From Gemmatimonadaceae bacterium (GTDB taxonomy: Bacteria; Gemmatimonadota; Gemmatimonadetes; Gemmatimonadales; Gemmatimonadaceae), in assembly GCA_011525845.1 (NCBI GenBank), contig WYBP01000017.1, positions 62,001 to 126,000 of the forward strand: DNA of 64,000 bases, in the 5' to 3' direction. Of the stretch, positions 33,913-41,416 are shown piece after piece. The translations under genes were made by a program, and so were the position numbers. The notes beneath the pieces were generated by a model that worked only from the letters and a program-made list of their open reading frames with translations, made no database searches and was not told where the DNA came from. Each line of letters begins with the position of its first letter. The stretch's first letter is position 1.

Positions 33913-35180
33913 CGTCCCCCCTCCAGCACCACGCGGTCCATCGCGATCACGCGACCGGTGACGCCCGCGGGGAGGTCCTCGAACACGACGGCCGGCCGAC
34001 CATCGATGCTCTCGGCCGAGAGCAGGAGCTGCCGGCCGCGTGCGGTCCAGCGCCGGAGGTTGCCGCCCCCCCCGCTCCCCGCCTCGACACGGAAGCGCCG
34101 CTCCACGAGGCGCTGCATCGCGTCGAGGAACTGCGCGGCTTCGACGGACGAATCCCAGATGGTGACCCATCCGATGCCCGACCCGCGCGGCGTGTCGACG
34201 ACCTGGTAGCGGTCGCCGTCCCATCCGTCGGCCCCCTGCGTGGCAAGCCCCAGGTCCTGCAGGTGCTCGAAGAGGAAGAGCCGCGTCTCGAACTCCCCGA
34301 GGTTCTCCTCGCGCACGAGCGACCCCGTGCGCGGCGCCCCGAGGGTGATGCGCGTGGGGAGGTCGGGCACCGAGTCGAGGTAGCGCTCCGGGTGCAGGAT
34401 CTGCTCCGTGGAGCTCGCGAAGGGCGCGAAGGGCTGCTCGCCGGGCCGCAGGCGCTTGAACTGCCGGTTGAACTCCGCGCCGCTCAGGTACGGGAAGAGG
34501 AGCGTCTCCTGGATGATCGTCGGCGCATTCGCGAAGACCGGCATCGAGGCCTGCGCGGAGCGGATCATCTCGCGCACGCGGTCCCAGCCGCCGGGGATCC
34601 GCATGCCGAAGTCGGCGCCGCCGAGCATCGTCGCCATCTGCTCGTAGACCGCCTGCCCCTCGACCACGGCCTGCATCGCCACCTGCCGGTCGTTGTCCCC
34701 CTTGAGCGACTGCACCGAATCGAGCCGCACGTACTGGTCCTGCAGCGCGTGCACGAGCTCGTGGGAGATCGTCACGCCGCGGATCCCGGGGTCCGCGTCC
34801 ACCACCACGTAGAGCACCTTCGTGGCCGGGTCGTAGTAGCCGGCGACCTGCTCCGTGAGGAGGTCGAGCAGGAACGCGCGCAGGTCGAGCGTGTCGGGCA
34901 GGAGTCCGAGCAGCCGGTAGGCCTCCTGCGTGCCGGAGAGCTCGAGCGGCGTGAGCTGCTCGTTGAACTGCTTCTCGAGGAAGGTGCGCACCTCGTCGCG
35001 GGTGCGCTCCTCCAGCTTCGGTGGCGTCTTGAAGCGGAGGCCAGTCGACTCCTCGATCTGCGGGATCGCGCGGCGGACCTCGGAGCGGAAGGGGCCGTCG
35101 TATCCGGTCTGGTCGCCGGCACAGGCGAGCGCGGCGGCGGCGACGGCGAGGAGGGGAAGCCTGGAACGGAGGGGCATCAT
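33909..35180 (-). CDS. HExxH zinc-peptidase-like lipoprotein
   Basis: A 423-residue protein with a lipoprotein signal (lipobox ALAC, Cys20). The metal site is H140-E-L-V-H144 in VTISHELVHALQDQY, with a glutamate-rich helix downstream (VVEGQAVYEQM) as the likely third ligand. The family is not one I can name; it resembles secreted minigluzincin-like or DUF-type peptidases. The N-terminal part (EVRTFLEKQFNEQLTPLEL) looks helical. It starts in an ATGA overlap with the prepilin peptidase gene and ends in an ATGA overlap with the serine protease gene. Confidence 0.75.
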   Translation of the reverse strand: MMPLRSRLPLLAVAAAALACAGDQTGYDGPFRSEVRRAIPQIEESTGLRFKTPPKLEERTRDEVRTFLEKQFNEQLTPLELSGTQEAYRLLGLLPDTLDLRAFLLDLLTEQVAGYYDPATKVLYVVVDADPGIRGVTISHELVHALQDQYVRLDSVQSLKGDNDRQVAMQAVVEGQAVYEQMATMLGGADFGMRIPGGWDRVREMIRSAQASMPVFANAPTIIQETLLFPYLSGAEFNRQFKRLRPGEQPFAPFASSTEQILHPERYLDSVPDLPTRITLGAPRTGSLVREENLGEFETRLFLFEHLQDLGLATQGADGWDGDRYQVVDTPRGSGIGWVTIWDSSVEAAQFLDAMQRLVERRFRVEAGSGGGGNLRRWTARGRQLLLSAESIDGRPAVVFEDLPAGVTGRVIAMDRVVLEGGR

Positions 35181-35995
35181 GAGGTCAGTGTGGCGAGGTA
35201 CCAGTCGATGAGCGGGTCACCCCAGAGCAGGGTGAGCGCGCCGGCGGGTGCGAGGAAGACGCCGAACGGGACGAGGGGTGCCTCGAACGGCACACCCTTC
35301 GCGCGGGCGCGCAGCATCCCGATGGGGAGCACCAGGGCGAGGAACACCACCGTGCCGATCAGCGCGGCGACGAACACGGTGAGCAGCGCGCGTCCGGGGC
35401 CGACCATCGCGCCGACGAACGCCATGAGCGTCACATCCCCCTGCCCCATCGCCTCCTTCCCGAGCGCGACCTCGCCCAGCCACCCCACGATCGCGATGAT
35501 GCCGGCGCCGACGCAGGCGCCGATCAGCGCGTCCCAGGGCCCGGCGAAGGGCCCCTGCTCGCCGACGAAGACGGCCACGATCGGCATCGCCATCGCGAAG
35601 AGGAAGCCGGTCACCGTGAACCCGTCCGGGATCACGTAGTGCTGGAGGTCGGTGGCGGCGATGCCGAGGAGGATGGTCGTGCCGACCGCGACGCGGAGCA
35701 TCGTGAGGGTCGGCCCGAAGGCGAGCATCGCCGCCAGCCAGAGCAGCGCCACGAGGAGTTCGACGAACGGATACTGCGCGCTGATCGGGAGTCCGCAGCC
35801 GCGGCACTTGGCGCGCAGGATCACCCAGCTCAGGAGCGGGATGTTGTCGTACCAGGCGATGGCGCGCTCGCAGCGCGGGCAGCGCGAGCGGGGGCGCACC
35901 ACCGAGAGCTCGGCCGGCCAGCGCGAGATGCAGACGTTCAGGAACGAGCCGACGCTCGCGCCCACGAGGAAGGCGAAGGTGCCGAGGAAGGTCAC
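35177..35995 (-). CDS. Prepilin peptidase (A24 family)
   Basis: A 272-residue membrane protein that opens with GSFLNVCISRWPAELSVVRPR. Two CxxC pairs follow (CPRCERA and CRGCGLP), then the two catalytic aspartates (ATDLQHYVIPDGFT and the GQGD of KEAMGQGDVTLM). About eight hydrophobic segments are visible. It cleaves and usually N-methylates type IV pilin-like prepilins at the inner membrane. No pilin or secretion genes lie nearby. It overlaps the SpoU gene upstream and the lipoprotein gene downstream by 4 nt each. Confidence 0.94.
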   Translation of the reverse strand: MTFLGTFAFLVGASVGSFLNVCISRWPAELSVVRPRSRCPRCERAIAWYDNIPLLSWVILRAKCRGCGLPISAQYPFVELLVALLWLAAMLAFGPTLTMLRVAVGTTILLGIAATDLQHYVIPDGFTVTGFLFAMAMPIVAVFVGEQGPFAGPWDALIGACVGAGIIAIVGWLGEVALGKEAMGQGDVTLMAFVGAMVGPGRALLTVFVAALIGTVVFLALVLPIGMLRARAKGVPFEAPLVPFGVFLAPAGALTLLWGDPLIDWYLATLTS

Positions 35996-36756
35996 GGGCG
36001 AGGTCTCGACGCGTAGAGGATGATGCCCGCCGCGACGGCGACGTTGAGGGACTCCACGCCGGGGGCCATGGGAAGGGCGACCAGCCCCGTGCAGGCGTCA
36101 CGCACCGACGGCTTGAGCCCCGCGCCCTCGTTCCCCACCACGATGGCGACCCGCTCGGGTGGCGTGAGGGTGTCCACCGGGGCGCCAGCCGCGTCCGCGC
36201 CCCAGAGCGCCACGTGGTGCCGGCCGAGGAACGACGAGAGCTCGGCCTCGGTACAACTGCTGGTATGATGCCGGAACTGGATACCCACCGCGCTGCGCAC
36301 GACCTTCGCGTTCCACGGATCGACCGTGCCGGGCAGCACGAGCGTCGCGTCCACGCCGAGGGCGGCGGCCGTGCGCAGGAGCGTGCCCACGTTCCCGGGG
36401 TCCTGCACGCCGTCGAGCACGAGGTAGCGCGCCACGCGGCCGGGCGCGAGCTGGTCCAGCGAGACCTTCGGGCATTCCGCGACCGCGAGGACCCCCTGGG
36501 GGTGCTCCGTGTCCGACGCCGAGAAGAACTCGCGCTCGCTCACCCGCACCACCTCGATCCCGCGCGCGAGGAGCTGCGCGGCGAGCGCCGCGCCCCGCGG
36601 CGTCCGGTCGAGGAGGTCGCAGGTGAGCACGCCGGTGATCGCCAGCGGCGACGCCAGCAATTCCTCGACGGTGCGGACCCCTTCGGCGACGAAGAGTCCG
36701 CTCCGCTCCCTCGCCTTGCGGCGTGTCAGGTCCCTCGCTAGGGTCAATATCCTCAT
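35992..36756 (-). CDS. SpoU/TrmH-family RNA 2'-O-methyltransferase
   Basis: A 254-residue SPOUT methyltransferase. A substrate-binding N-terminal domain (LTRRKARERSGLFVAEGVRTVEE) is followed by motif 1 (QDPGNVGTLLRTAAALG), motif 2 (AIVVGNEGAGL) and motif 3 (ALPMAPGVESLNVAVAAGI). It methylates 2'-OH groups of rRNA or tRNA; the site is unknown. The ATG at 36756 was chosen because the family N-terminus begins here (MRILTLARDL). This ATG overlaps the start codon of the divergent M48 gene. It heads the five-gene minus-strand chain. Confidence 0.88.
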   Translation of the reverse strand: MRILTLARDLTRRKARERSGLFVAEGVRTVEELLASPLAITGVLTCDLLDRTPRGAALAAQLLARGIEVVRVSEREFFSASDTEHPQGVLAVAECPKVSLDQLAPGRVARYLVLDGVQDPGNVGTLLRTAAALGVDATLVLPGTVDPWNAKVVRSAVGIQFRHHTSSCTEAELSSFLGRHHVALWGADAAGAPVDTLTPPERVAIVVGNEGAGLKPSVRDACTGLVALPMAPGVESLNVAVAAGIILYASRPRP

Positions 36757-37564
36757 GCGCTCTCTGACCGTTCTCGTCCTCGCCGCCCTCGTGGGCCCAC
36801 TCGTGGGCGGATGCGCCGTCTCCACCCAGCAGGAGGTGGAGATGGGCGCCGGCTATGCCCAGCAGATCAACCGCGAGCTCCCGCTCGTGCAGGATGCGGA
36901 GCTCAATCGGTACATCAACGTACTCGGCGACTCCATCGCCCGCATCGCGGACTCGCGGAACCTCGACTGGCACTTCTACATCGTCGACAGCAAGGACGTG
37001 AACGCGTTCGCGGTGCCCGGCGGCTTCATCTACATGAACCGCGGCCTGATCGAGCGGGCGACGAACATGGCGCAGGTGGCGGGCGTGCTCGGCCACGAGG
37101 TGGGGCACGTGACCATGCGGCACTCCATCCAGCAGATGCAGAAGGCGCAGGGCGCGAACATCGGCGTCACCGCCGTCTGCGTCCTCACCAGCATCTGCAA
37201 CAACGAGGCGAGCCAGGCGGCCATCGGGCTCGGGGCGAACGCGGCGTTCGCCAGCTTCTCGCGCGCGGACGAGGACGAGGCGGACCGCGAGGGCGTGAAG
37301 TACATGGTGCGGGCCGGCATCGACCCGACGGGGATCCCCGAGATGTTCGAGATCCTGCTGGCCGAGCGCGAGGCGAAGCCGGGCACGCTCGACACCTGGT
37401 TCCGGTCGCACCCGCTGGAGGAGTCGCGGATCGCGGCGGCGCGGAACCGGATCGCCTCGTATCCGCCCGAGTCGCTCCGCGGACTCACCAAGGACTCGCC
37501 GAACTTCCAGGCGTTCAAGGCGCGCCTCGCGGCACTCCCCCCGTCGCCGCCCGCCAAGCGCTGA
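36755..37564 (+). CDS. M48-family metalloprotease lipoprotein
   Basis: A 269-residue lipoprotein (lipobox VGGC, Cys20) with H114-E-V-G-H118 (VLGHEVGHVTMRHS), third zinc ligand in SRADEDEADREGVKYM, and VNAFAVPGGFIYMNRGLI upstream. It is close to BepA/LoiP-type periplasmic peptidases that act in outer-membrane quality control, but lacks the C-terminal TPR domain of BepA. There is no strong ribosome-binding site; its start codon overlaps that of the divergent SpoU gene by two bases. Confidence 0.9.
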   Translation: MRSLTVLVLAALVGPLVGGCAVSTQQEVEMGAGYAQQINRELPLVQDAELNRYINVLGDSIARIADSRNLDWHFYIVDSKDVNAFAVPGGFIYMNRGLIERATNMAQVAGVLGHEVGHVTMRHSIQQMQKAQGANIGVTAVCVLTSICNNEASQAAIGLGANAAFASFSRADEDEADREGVKYMVRAGIDPTGIPEMFEILLAEREAKPGTLDTWFRSHPLEESRIAAARNRIASYPPESLRGLTKDSPNFQAFKARLAALPPSPPAKR

Positions 37565-37601
37565 ACCCGGGCGCGGCGCCGCGCTCCCGCCCTGGGAGCG
37601 C

Positions 37602-39311
37602 TCAGGGCAGCACCTCGCGTCGCCCCGTGATCCGGGCGCGCACGGCCCGGCGGTGGAGGGCCACATCGCCGTCGAGGGCCTGGAGCACCACCTCCGCCAG
37701 CTGTTCCACCCCCATCAGCCGCGGGACGAAGACGAACGCCGCGCCGTCGCGGTCGCACCGGCGCGCGAGCGCCCAGGTGTCGGCCGTCACGATCACGCGC
37801 GCCTTCGGCTGCATCGCGCGCACCGTCCGCAGGATGCGGTGGTTGTCCGTCCCCCGCAGCATCGCGTCCGGCACCGTCGAGATCACCACCTCCGCCTGGT
37901 CCACCTGCGCGTGCTGGAGCGAGTCGAGGTGGCTCACGTCGCCGTAGATCGAGGCCACGCCGCGCGCCTCGAGTCCCTCCCGCGTCTCGGGGTTGAGGTC
38001 GATCACCGCGATCCGTTCGGCGAGCCCCGGCTGCCGCAGCAGGATCTCGTGCAGGAGCGAACTCGCCTGGCGGTGGAACCCGAGGAACATGATCTCGCGG
38101 CCGTGGCGCTTCGGCGCGTCCTCGTCCACCCGCGCGTCGGTGAGCCCCAGGCGGCGCAGCGTGGGCGCCACGGCGAGGTAGACGCGGTGGTTGTGCATGA
38201 TCCCGTAGGTCGAGAGCACCGAGGTGATCACCAGCGTCCAGACCACCACCGCCAGCACCGGCGGGCCGATCTGGCCCAGGCCGACGCCGATGGTGCAGAT
38301 CACGAGCGAGAACTCGGAGATCTGCGAGAGGTTCACCGCGGGCACCACCGAGCCGCGGATCCCCATCTTCTGCCAGAGCAGGATGGGGGTGATGGTCGCG
38401 AGGCGTGAGACCACCACGAAGAGCGCGAGCGCGCCGGCCGTGAGCACGGTCGCGAGGTCGGGCCGCGGGATCTGGCTCCCGAGCGCCACGAAGAAGAGCG
38501 TGATGAAGAAGTCGCGCAGGCTCACGACCTTCGCGGTGACGTCGAGGCTGTACGGGAAGGTGGAGAGCGCGACCCCCGCCACGAGCGCCCCCATCTCCTT
38601 CGAGATGCCCACGGCGGACGAGAGCAGCACGACCGCGAAGCACCAGGCGAGCGCGCCGAGCACGAGCAGCTCCGGCCGCGTGCTCATCTGCCGGAAGAGC
38701 GGCCGGAGGGCGAAGCGCGTCGCCCCCAGCGCGAAGAGCACCACCGCCACGCCCTTCGCGAGCTGCCAGGCGAGCGCGCCGACGTCCGGCGAGCCGAGTT
38801 CGGACTGGAGCGCGAGGAAGAGGATCGCCCAGATGTCCTGGAACACCAGGATGCCGAGCGTGAGCCGCCCCGGCAGTCCGTCCAGCTCCGACTTGTCCGC
38901 GAGCAGCTTGACCACGATCATCGTGCTCGCGATCGCGCACGCGACGGAGAGGTAGAGCGCACCGTAGCCGTCCGCGAGCCCGGGCGCGAGCACGGGCATC
39001 ACCGCGAGGCCGAGCGCGACCGAGAGCGTGAACTGCCCGATCCCGGCGGCGGCCACCGCCAGTCCCGAGTCGCGCAGCTTCTTCAGGTCGATCTCGAGCC
39101 CGACCATGAAGAGGAGCAGGATCAGCCCCAGCTCCGAGATCGGCTCGATGTTCTCCGGCGCGATCCACCCGAACCCCTGCGCCGGCCCGACGATGATGCC
39201 GGCGACGATGTAGCCGAGGAGGAGCGGCTGGCGGAGCGCGCGGGCGACGAGGGCGAGGAGGGTCGCCGCGACGACCGCGACCGCGATGTCCGTCAGCAGG
39301 TGCCCGTGCAT
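37602..39311 (-). CDS. KefB/YbaL-type cation:proton antiporter with TrkA-N domain
   Basis: A 569-residue protein. About twelve membrane segments make up a CPA2 transporter (LLGYIVAGIIVGPAQGFGW, LLLFMVGLEIDL, FQDIWAILFLAL). From about residue 390 a cytoplasmic Rossmann-type RCK/TrkA-N domain follows (REIMFLGFHRQASSLLHEIL, ASIYGDVSHLDSL), likely binding a nucleotide. Potassium or sodium exchange for protons is the usual activity. It follows the purine nucleoside phosphorylase gene by 15 nt, so it may be the last gene of that operon. Confidence 0.92.
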   Translation of the reverse strand: MHGHLLTDIAVAVVAATLLALVARALRQPLLLGYIVAGIIVGPAQGFGWIAPENIEPISELGLILLLFMVGLEIDLKKLRDSGLAVAAAGIGQFTLSVALGLAVMPVLAPGLADGYGALYLSVACAIASTMIVVKLLADKSELDGLPGRLTLGILVFQDIWAILFLALQSELGSPDVGALAWQLAKGVAVVLFALGATRFALRPLFRQMSTRPELLVLGALAWCFAVVLLSSAVGISKEMGALVAGVALSTFPYSLDVTAKVVSLRDFFITLFFVALGSQIPRPDLATVLTAGALALFVVVSRLATITPILLWQKMGIRGSVVPAVNLSQISEFSLVICTIGVGLGQIGPPVLAVVVWTLVITSVLSTYGIMHNHRVYLAVAPTLRRLGLTDARVDEDAPKRHGREIMFLGFHRQASSLLHEILLRQPGLAERIAVIDLNPETREGLEARGVASIYGDVSHLDSLQHAQVDQAEVVISTVPDAMLRGTDNHRILRTVRAMQPKARVIVTADTWALARRCDRDGAAFVFVPRLMGVEQLAEVVLQALDGDVALHRRAVRARITGRREVLP

Positions 39312-39326
39312 GCGGCTACCGGCGCG

Positions 39327-40145
39327 TCAGAGGCGCGCGACCCAGCGTTCGACCAGCGCGCAGAAGGCGTCCGCGGCGCGCGCGCCCACCTCGATGACCT
39401 CCGCGTGGTCGAGCGGTGCGGCGGTGATCCCAGCGGCGTGGTTCGTGATGCAGGAGATGCCCGCGGCCTCCATCCGCAGCGCGGCGGCGACGATCACCTC
39501 GGGCACGGTGCTCATCCCCACGGCGTCCGCGCCGAGCCGTTCCAGCACGCGCACCTCGGCCGGCGTCTCGTACGAGGGGCCGAGGAGCCCGGCGTAGACG
39601 CCGCGCTGGAGCACCACGCCGGACTCACGAGCGGCCTCCTCGAGGAGCGCGGCCAGCCGCGGGCTCCACGGGGCGCTCATGTCCGGGAAGCGCGGCTCGC
39701 CCGGCTGCTGCGGGCCGATCAGCGGGTTCCGGAACATCAGGTTCAGGTGGTCGGCGATCAGCATCAGGTCGCCGGGCCGGAAGGTGCGCCGCACACCCCC
39801 CGCCGCGTTCGACACGAAGAGCACACGTGCGCCGAGGGCGTGCACCACGCGCACCGGGAACGCCGCCGCCTGCGCGCTGTGACCCTCGTACATGTGGAAG
39901 CGGCCGGCGAGGAGGAGCACCTCGCGTCCGCCGAGGGTCCCGCAGAGCAGCTCCCCGCGGTGCCCCACCACCTGCGTCGCGTGGAACCCGGGGATCTCGG
40001 CGTACGGCACGCGCCTCGCGTCCGTGAGCCGGTCCGCGAGGGCACCCAGCCCCGAGCCGAGGACGATCGCCGCCGCGGGGGAGCACACGCCGAGACGCGC
40101 ACGCACCGCGTCCGCGGCGAGCCTCGCCTCGGCGGCGCCGCTCAC
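39327..40145 (-). CDS. punA: Purine nucleoside phosphorylase
   Basis: A 272-residue trimeric-type PNP. Hallmarks are IVLGSGLGALADRL, GRFHMYEGHS, FVSNAAGGVRRTFRPGDLMLI, GLLGPSYETPAEVR and GADAVGMSTVPEVI, then ITNHAAGI. It splits inosine and guanosine with phosphate into base plus ribose 1-phosphate. The GTG start overlaps the adenosine deaminase stop (GTGA), placing it directly after the enzyme that supplies inosine. Confidence 0.95.
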   Translation of the reverse strand: MSGAAEARLAADAVRARLGVCSPAAAIVLGSGLGALADRLTDARRVPYAEIPGFHATQVVGHRGELLCGTLGGREVLLLAGRFHMYEGHSAQAAAFPVRVVHALGARVLFVSNAAGGVRRTFRPGDLMLIADHLNLMFRNPLIGPQQPGEPRFPDMSAPWSPRLAALLEEAARESGVVLQRGVYAGLLGPSYETPAEVRVLERLGADAVGMSTVPEVIVAAALRMEAAGISCITNHAAGITAAPLDHAEVIEVGARAADAFCALVERWVARL

Positions 40146-41185
40146 GCGACCACCGCGCCCAACGCCTCGAACTCGGCGTCCACCCGCTCCAGCAACGCGT
40201 CGCGCTCCCGCTCCGGGAGGAACGATCCCACGAACCCATTACGCGCCACGCGCGCCAGCTCGTCCAGCGTGAAGTCGAGGTGCTTCGCCGCGAGTCCGTA
40301 CTCCGTGACGAGGTCGGTGCCGCTCATCAGACGGTTGTCCGTGTTCAACGAGACCTGCACCCCGGCGTCGAAGTACCGCCGCAGCGGATGCGTGTCGAAC
40401 GAGGCCGCGGCGTGCGTCTGGATGTTGCTCGTGAGGCAGCATTCGATGCCGACGCCGCGGTCGCGCACCTCGGCCAGGAGCGCCGGATCCTCCCCGAGCC
40501 GGGTGCCATGGCCGATGCGGTGCACCCGGCAGCTGTGGAGGGCGTCCGCCACGGAGTCGGCCCCCGCGCCCTCGCCCGCGTGGCAGGTGCAGGCCAGCCC
40601 GTGCTCGAGCGCATGGGCGAACGCGGCCTGATGCTCCGAGGCCGGATGGCCCGCCTCGCCGCCGGCGAGGTCGAAGCCGACGACGCCCGAGTCCTTGAAG
40701 TCCACGGCGAGCCGCGCGAGCTCCATCGAGGTGGACGGTGGCAGGTGGCGCAGCGCGCAGATGATCACGCGGGCCGTGATGTCGTGCTCCCGCTCGGCGC
40801 GCGCGAGCCCGCGCAGCGGGAACTCGACCGCCTGCGGGAGGGTCAGGCCGCCCCGCACGTTCAGCACGGGCGCGTAGCGCACCTCGACGTACCGGATGCC
40901 CTCGCGTGCGCAGTCCTCGGCGAGCTCGTACGCCGTCCGTTCCATCGCCTCCGCGGTCTGCATCACGGAGAGCGTCACGTCGAAGCGCGCGAGGTAGTCC
41001 TCGAGCGTCCGTGCGTCATCCACGCGCATGTACTCCGCCAGCGCCTCGGCGTCGTCGCGCGGCATCCTGGCGCGCTGGTCGCGGGCGAGCTCCAGCAGCG
41101 TCGCCGGCCGGACGGAGCCGTCGAGGTGACAGTGCAGCTCCGCCTTGGGCAGGCGTCGCAGCAGGTCGCTCGTGATCATCGCCAC
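40142..41185 (-). CDS. add: Adenosine deaminase
   Basis: A 347-residue zinc deaminase: LPKAELHCHLDGSVRP (metal His18 and His20), VGFDLAGGE, CHAGEG, VHRIGHGTRL and the late motif SLNTDNRLMSGTDL with the catalytic Asp pair. It converts adenosine to inosine. A GTG at 41185 and an ATG at 41179 are both possible starts; the GTG is kept because a GGGGGA purine run lies about 9 nt upstream. It follows the small beta-grasp-like gene without a gap. Confidence 0.95.
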   Translation of the reverse strand: MAMITSDLLRRLPKAELHCHLDGSVRPATLLELARDQRARMPRDDAEALAEYMRVDDARTLEDYLARFDVTLSVMQTAEAMERTAYELAEDCAREGIRYVEVRYAPVLNVRGGLTLPQAVEFPLRGLARAEREHDITARVIICALRHLPPSTSMELARLAVDFKDSGVVGFDLAGGEAGHPASEHQAAFAHALEHGLACTCHAGEGAGADSVADALHSCRVHRIGHGTRLGEDPALLAEVRDRGVGIECCLTSNIQTHAAASFDTHPLRRYFDAGVQVSLNTDNRLMSGTDLVTEYGLAAKHLDFTLDELARVARNGFVGSFLPERERDALLERVDAEFEALGAVVA

Positions 41186-41416
41186 CTAGGCGTCCCCCGC
41201 CGCGGCCCGGGCCGAGACCACGCGCATCACGAACCCGCCGCTCAAGGGGGAGCCCGGCGCGACCGGAAGCCCGCGCGAGTCGACCACACCGCGCGTCCCG
41301 TCACGCACCGCGGCAGCGGCAGCGGCGTCCGCCGCCTCGAGCGCGTCGATCACCGTGCTCCCCGGCGCGACGCTCACGCCCGCACCATTCACGAACACCC
41401 GTATCGGTTCGGTCAT
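41186..41416 (-). CDS. Small MoaD/ThiS-like (beta-grasp) protein
   Basis: A 76-residue protein. The N-terminus IRVFVNGAGVSVAPGSTVIDAL has the strand-strand-helix spacing of ubiquitin-like beta-grasp sulfur carriers, and the C-terminal part (SPLSGGFVMRVV) could supply the last strand. The terminal Gly-Gly needed for sulfur transfer is missing (it ends AAAGDA). It may therefore be a binding subunit rather than a carrier. It is coupled to both neighbours: its ATG overlaps the nucleotidase stop (ATGA) and its TAG abuts the adenosine deaminase start. Confidence 0.6.
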   Translation of the reverse strand: MTEPIRVFVNGAGVSVAPGSTVIDALEAADAAAAAAVRDGTRGVVDSRGLPVAPGSPLSGGFVMRVVSARAAAGDA

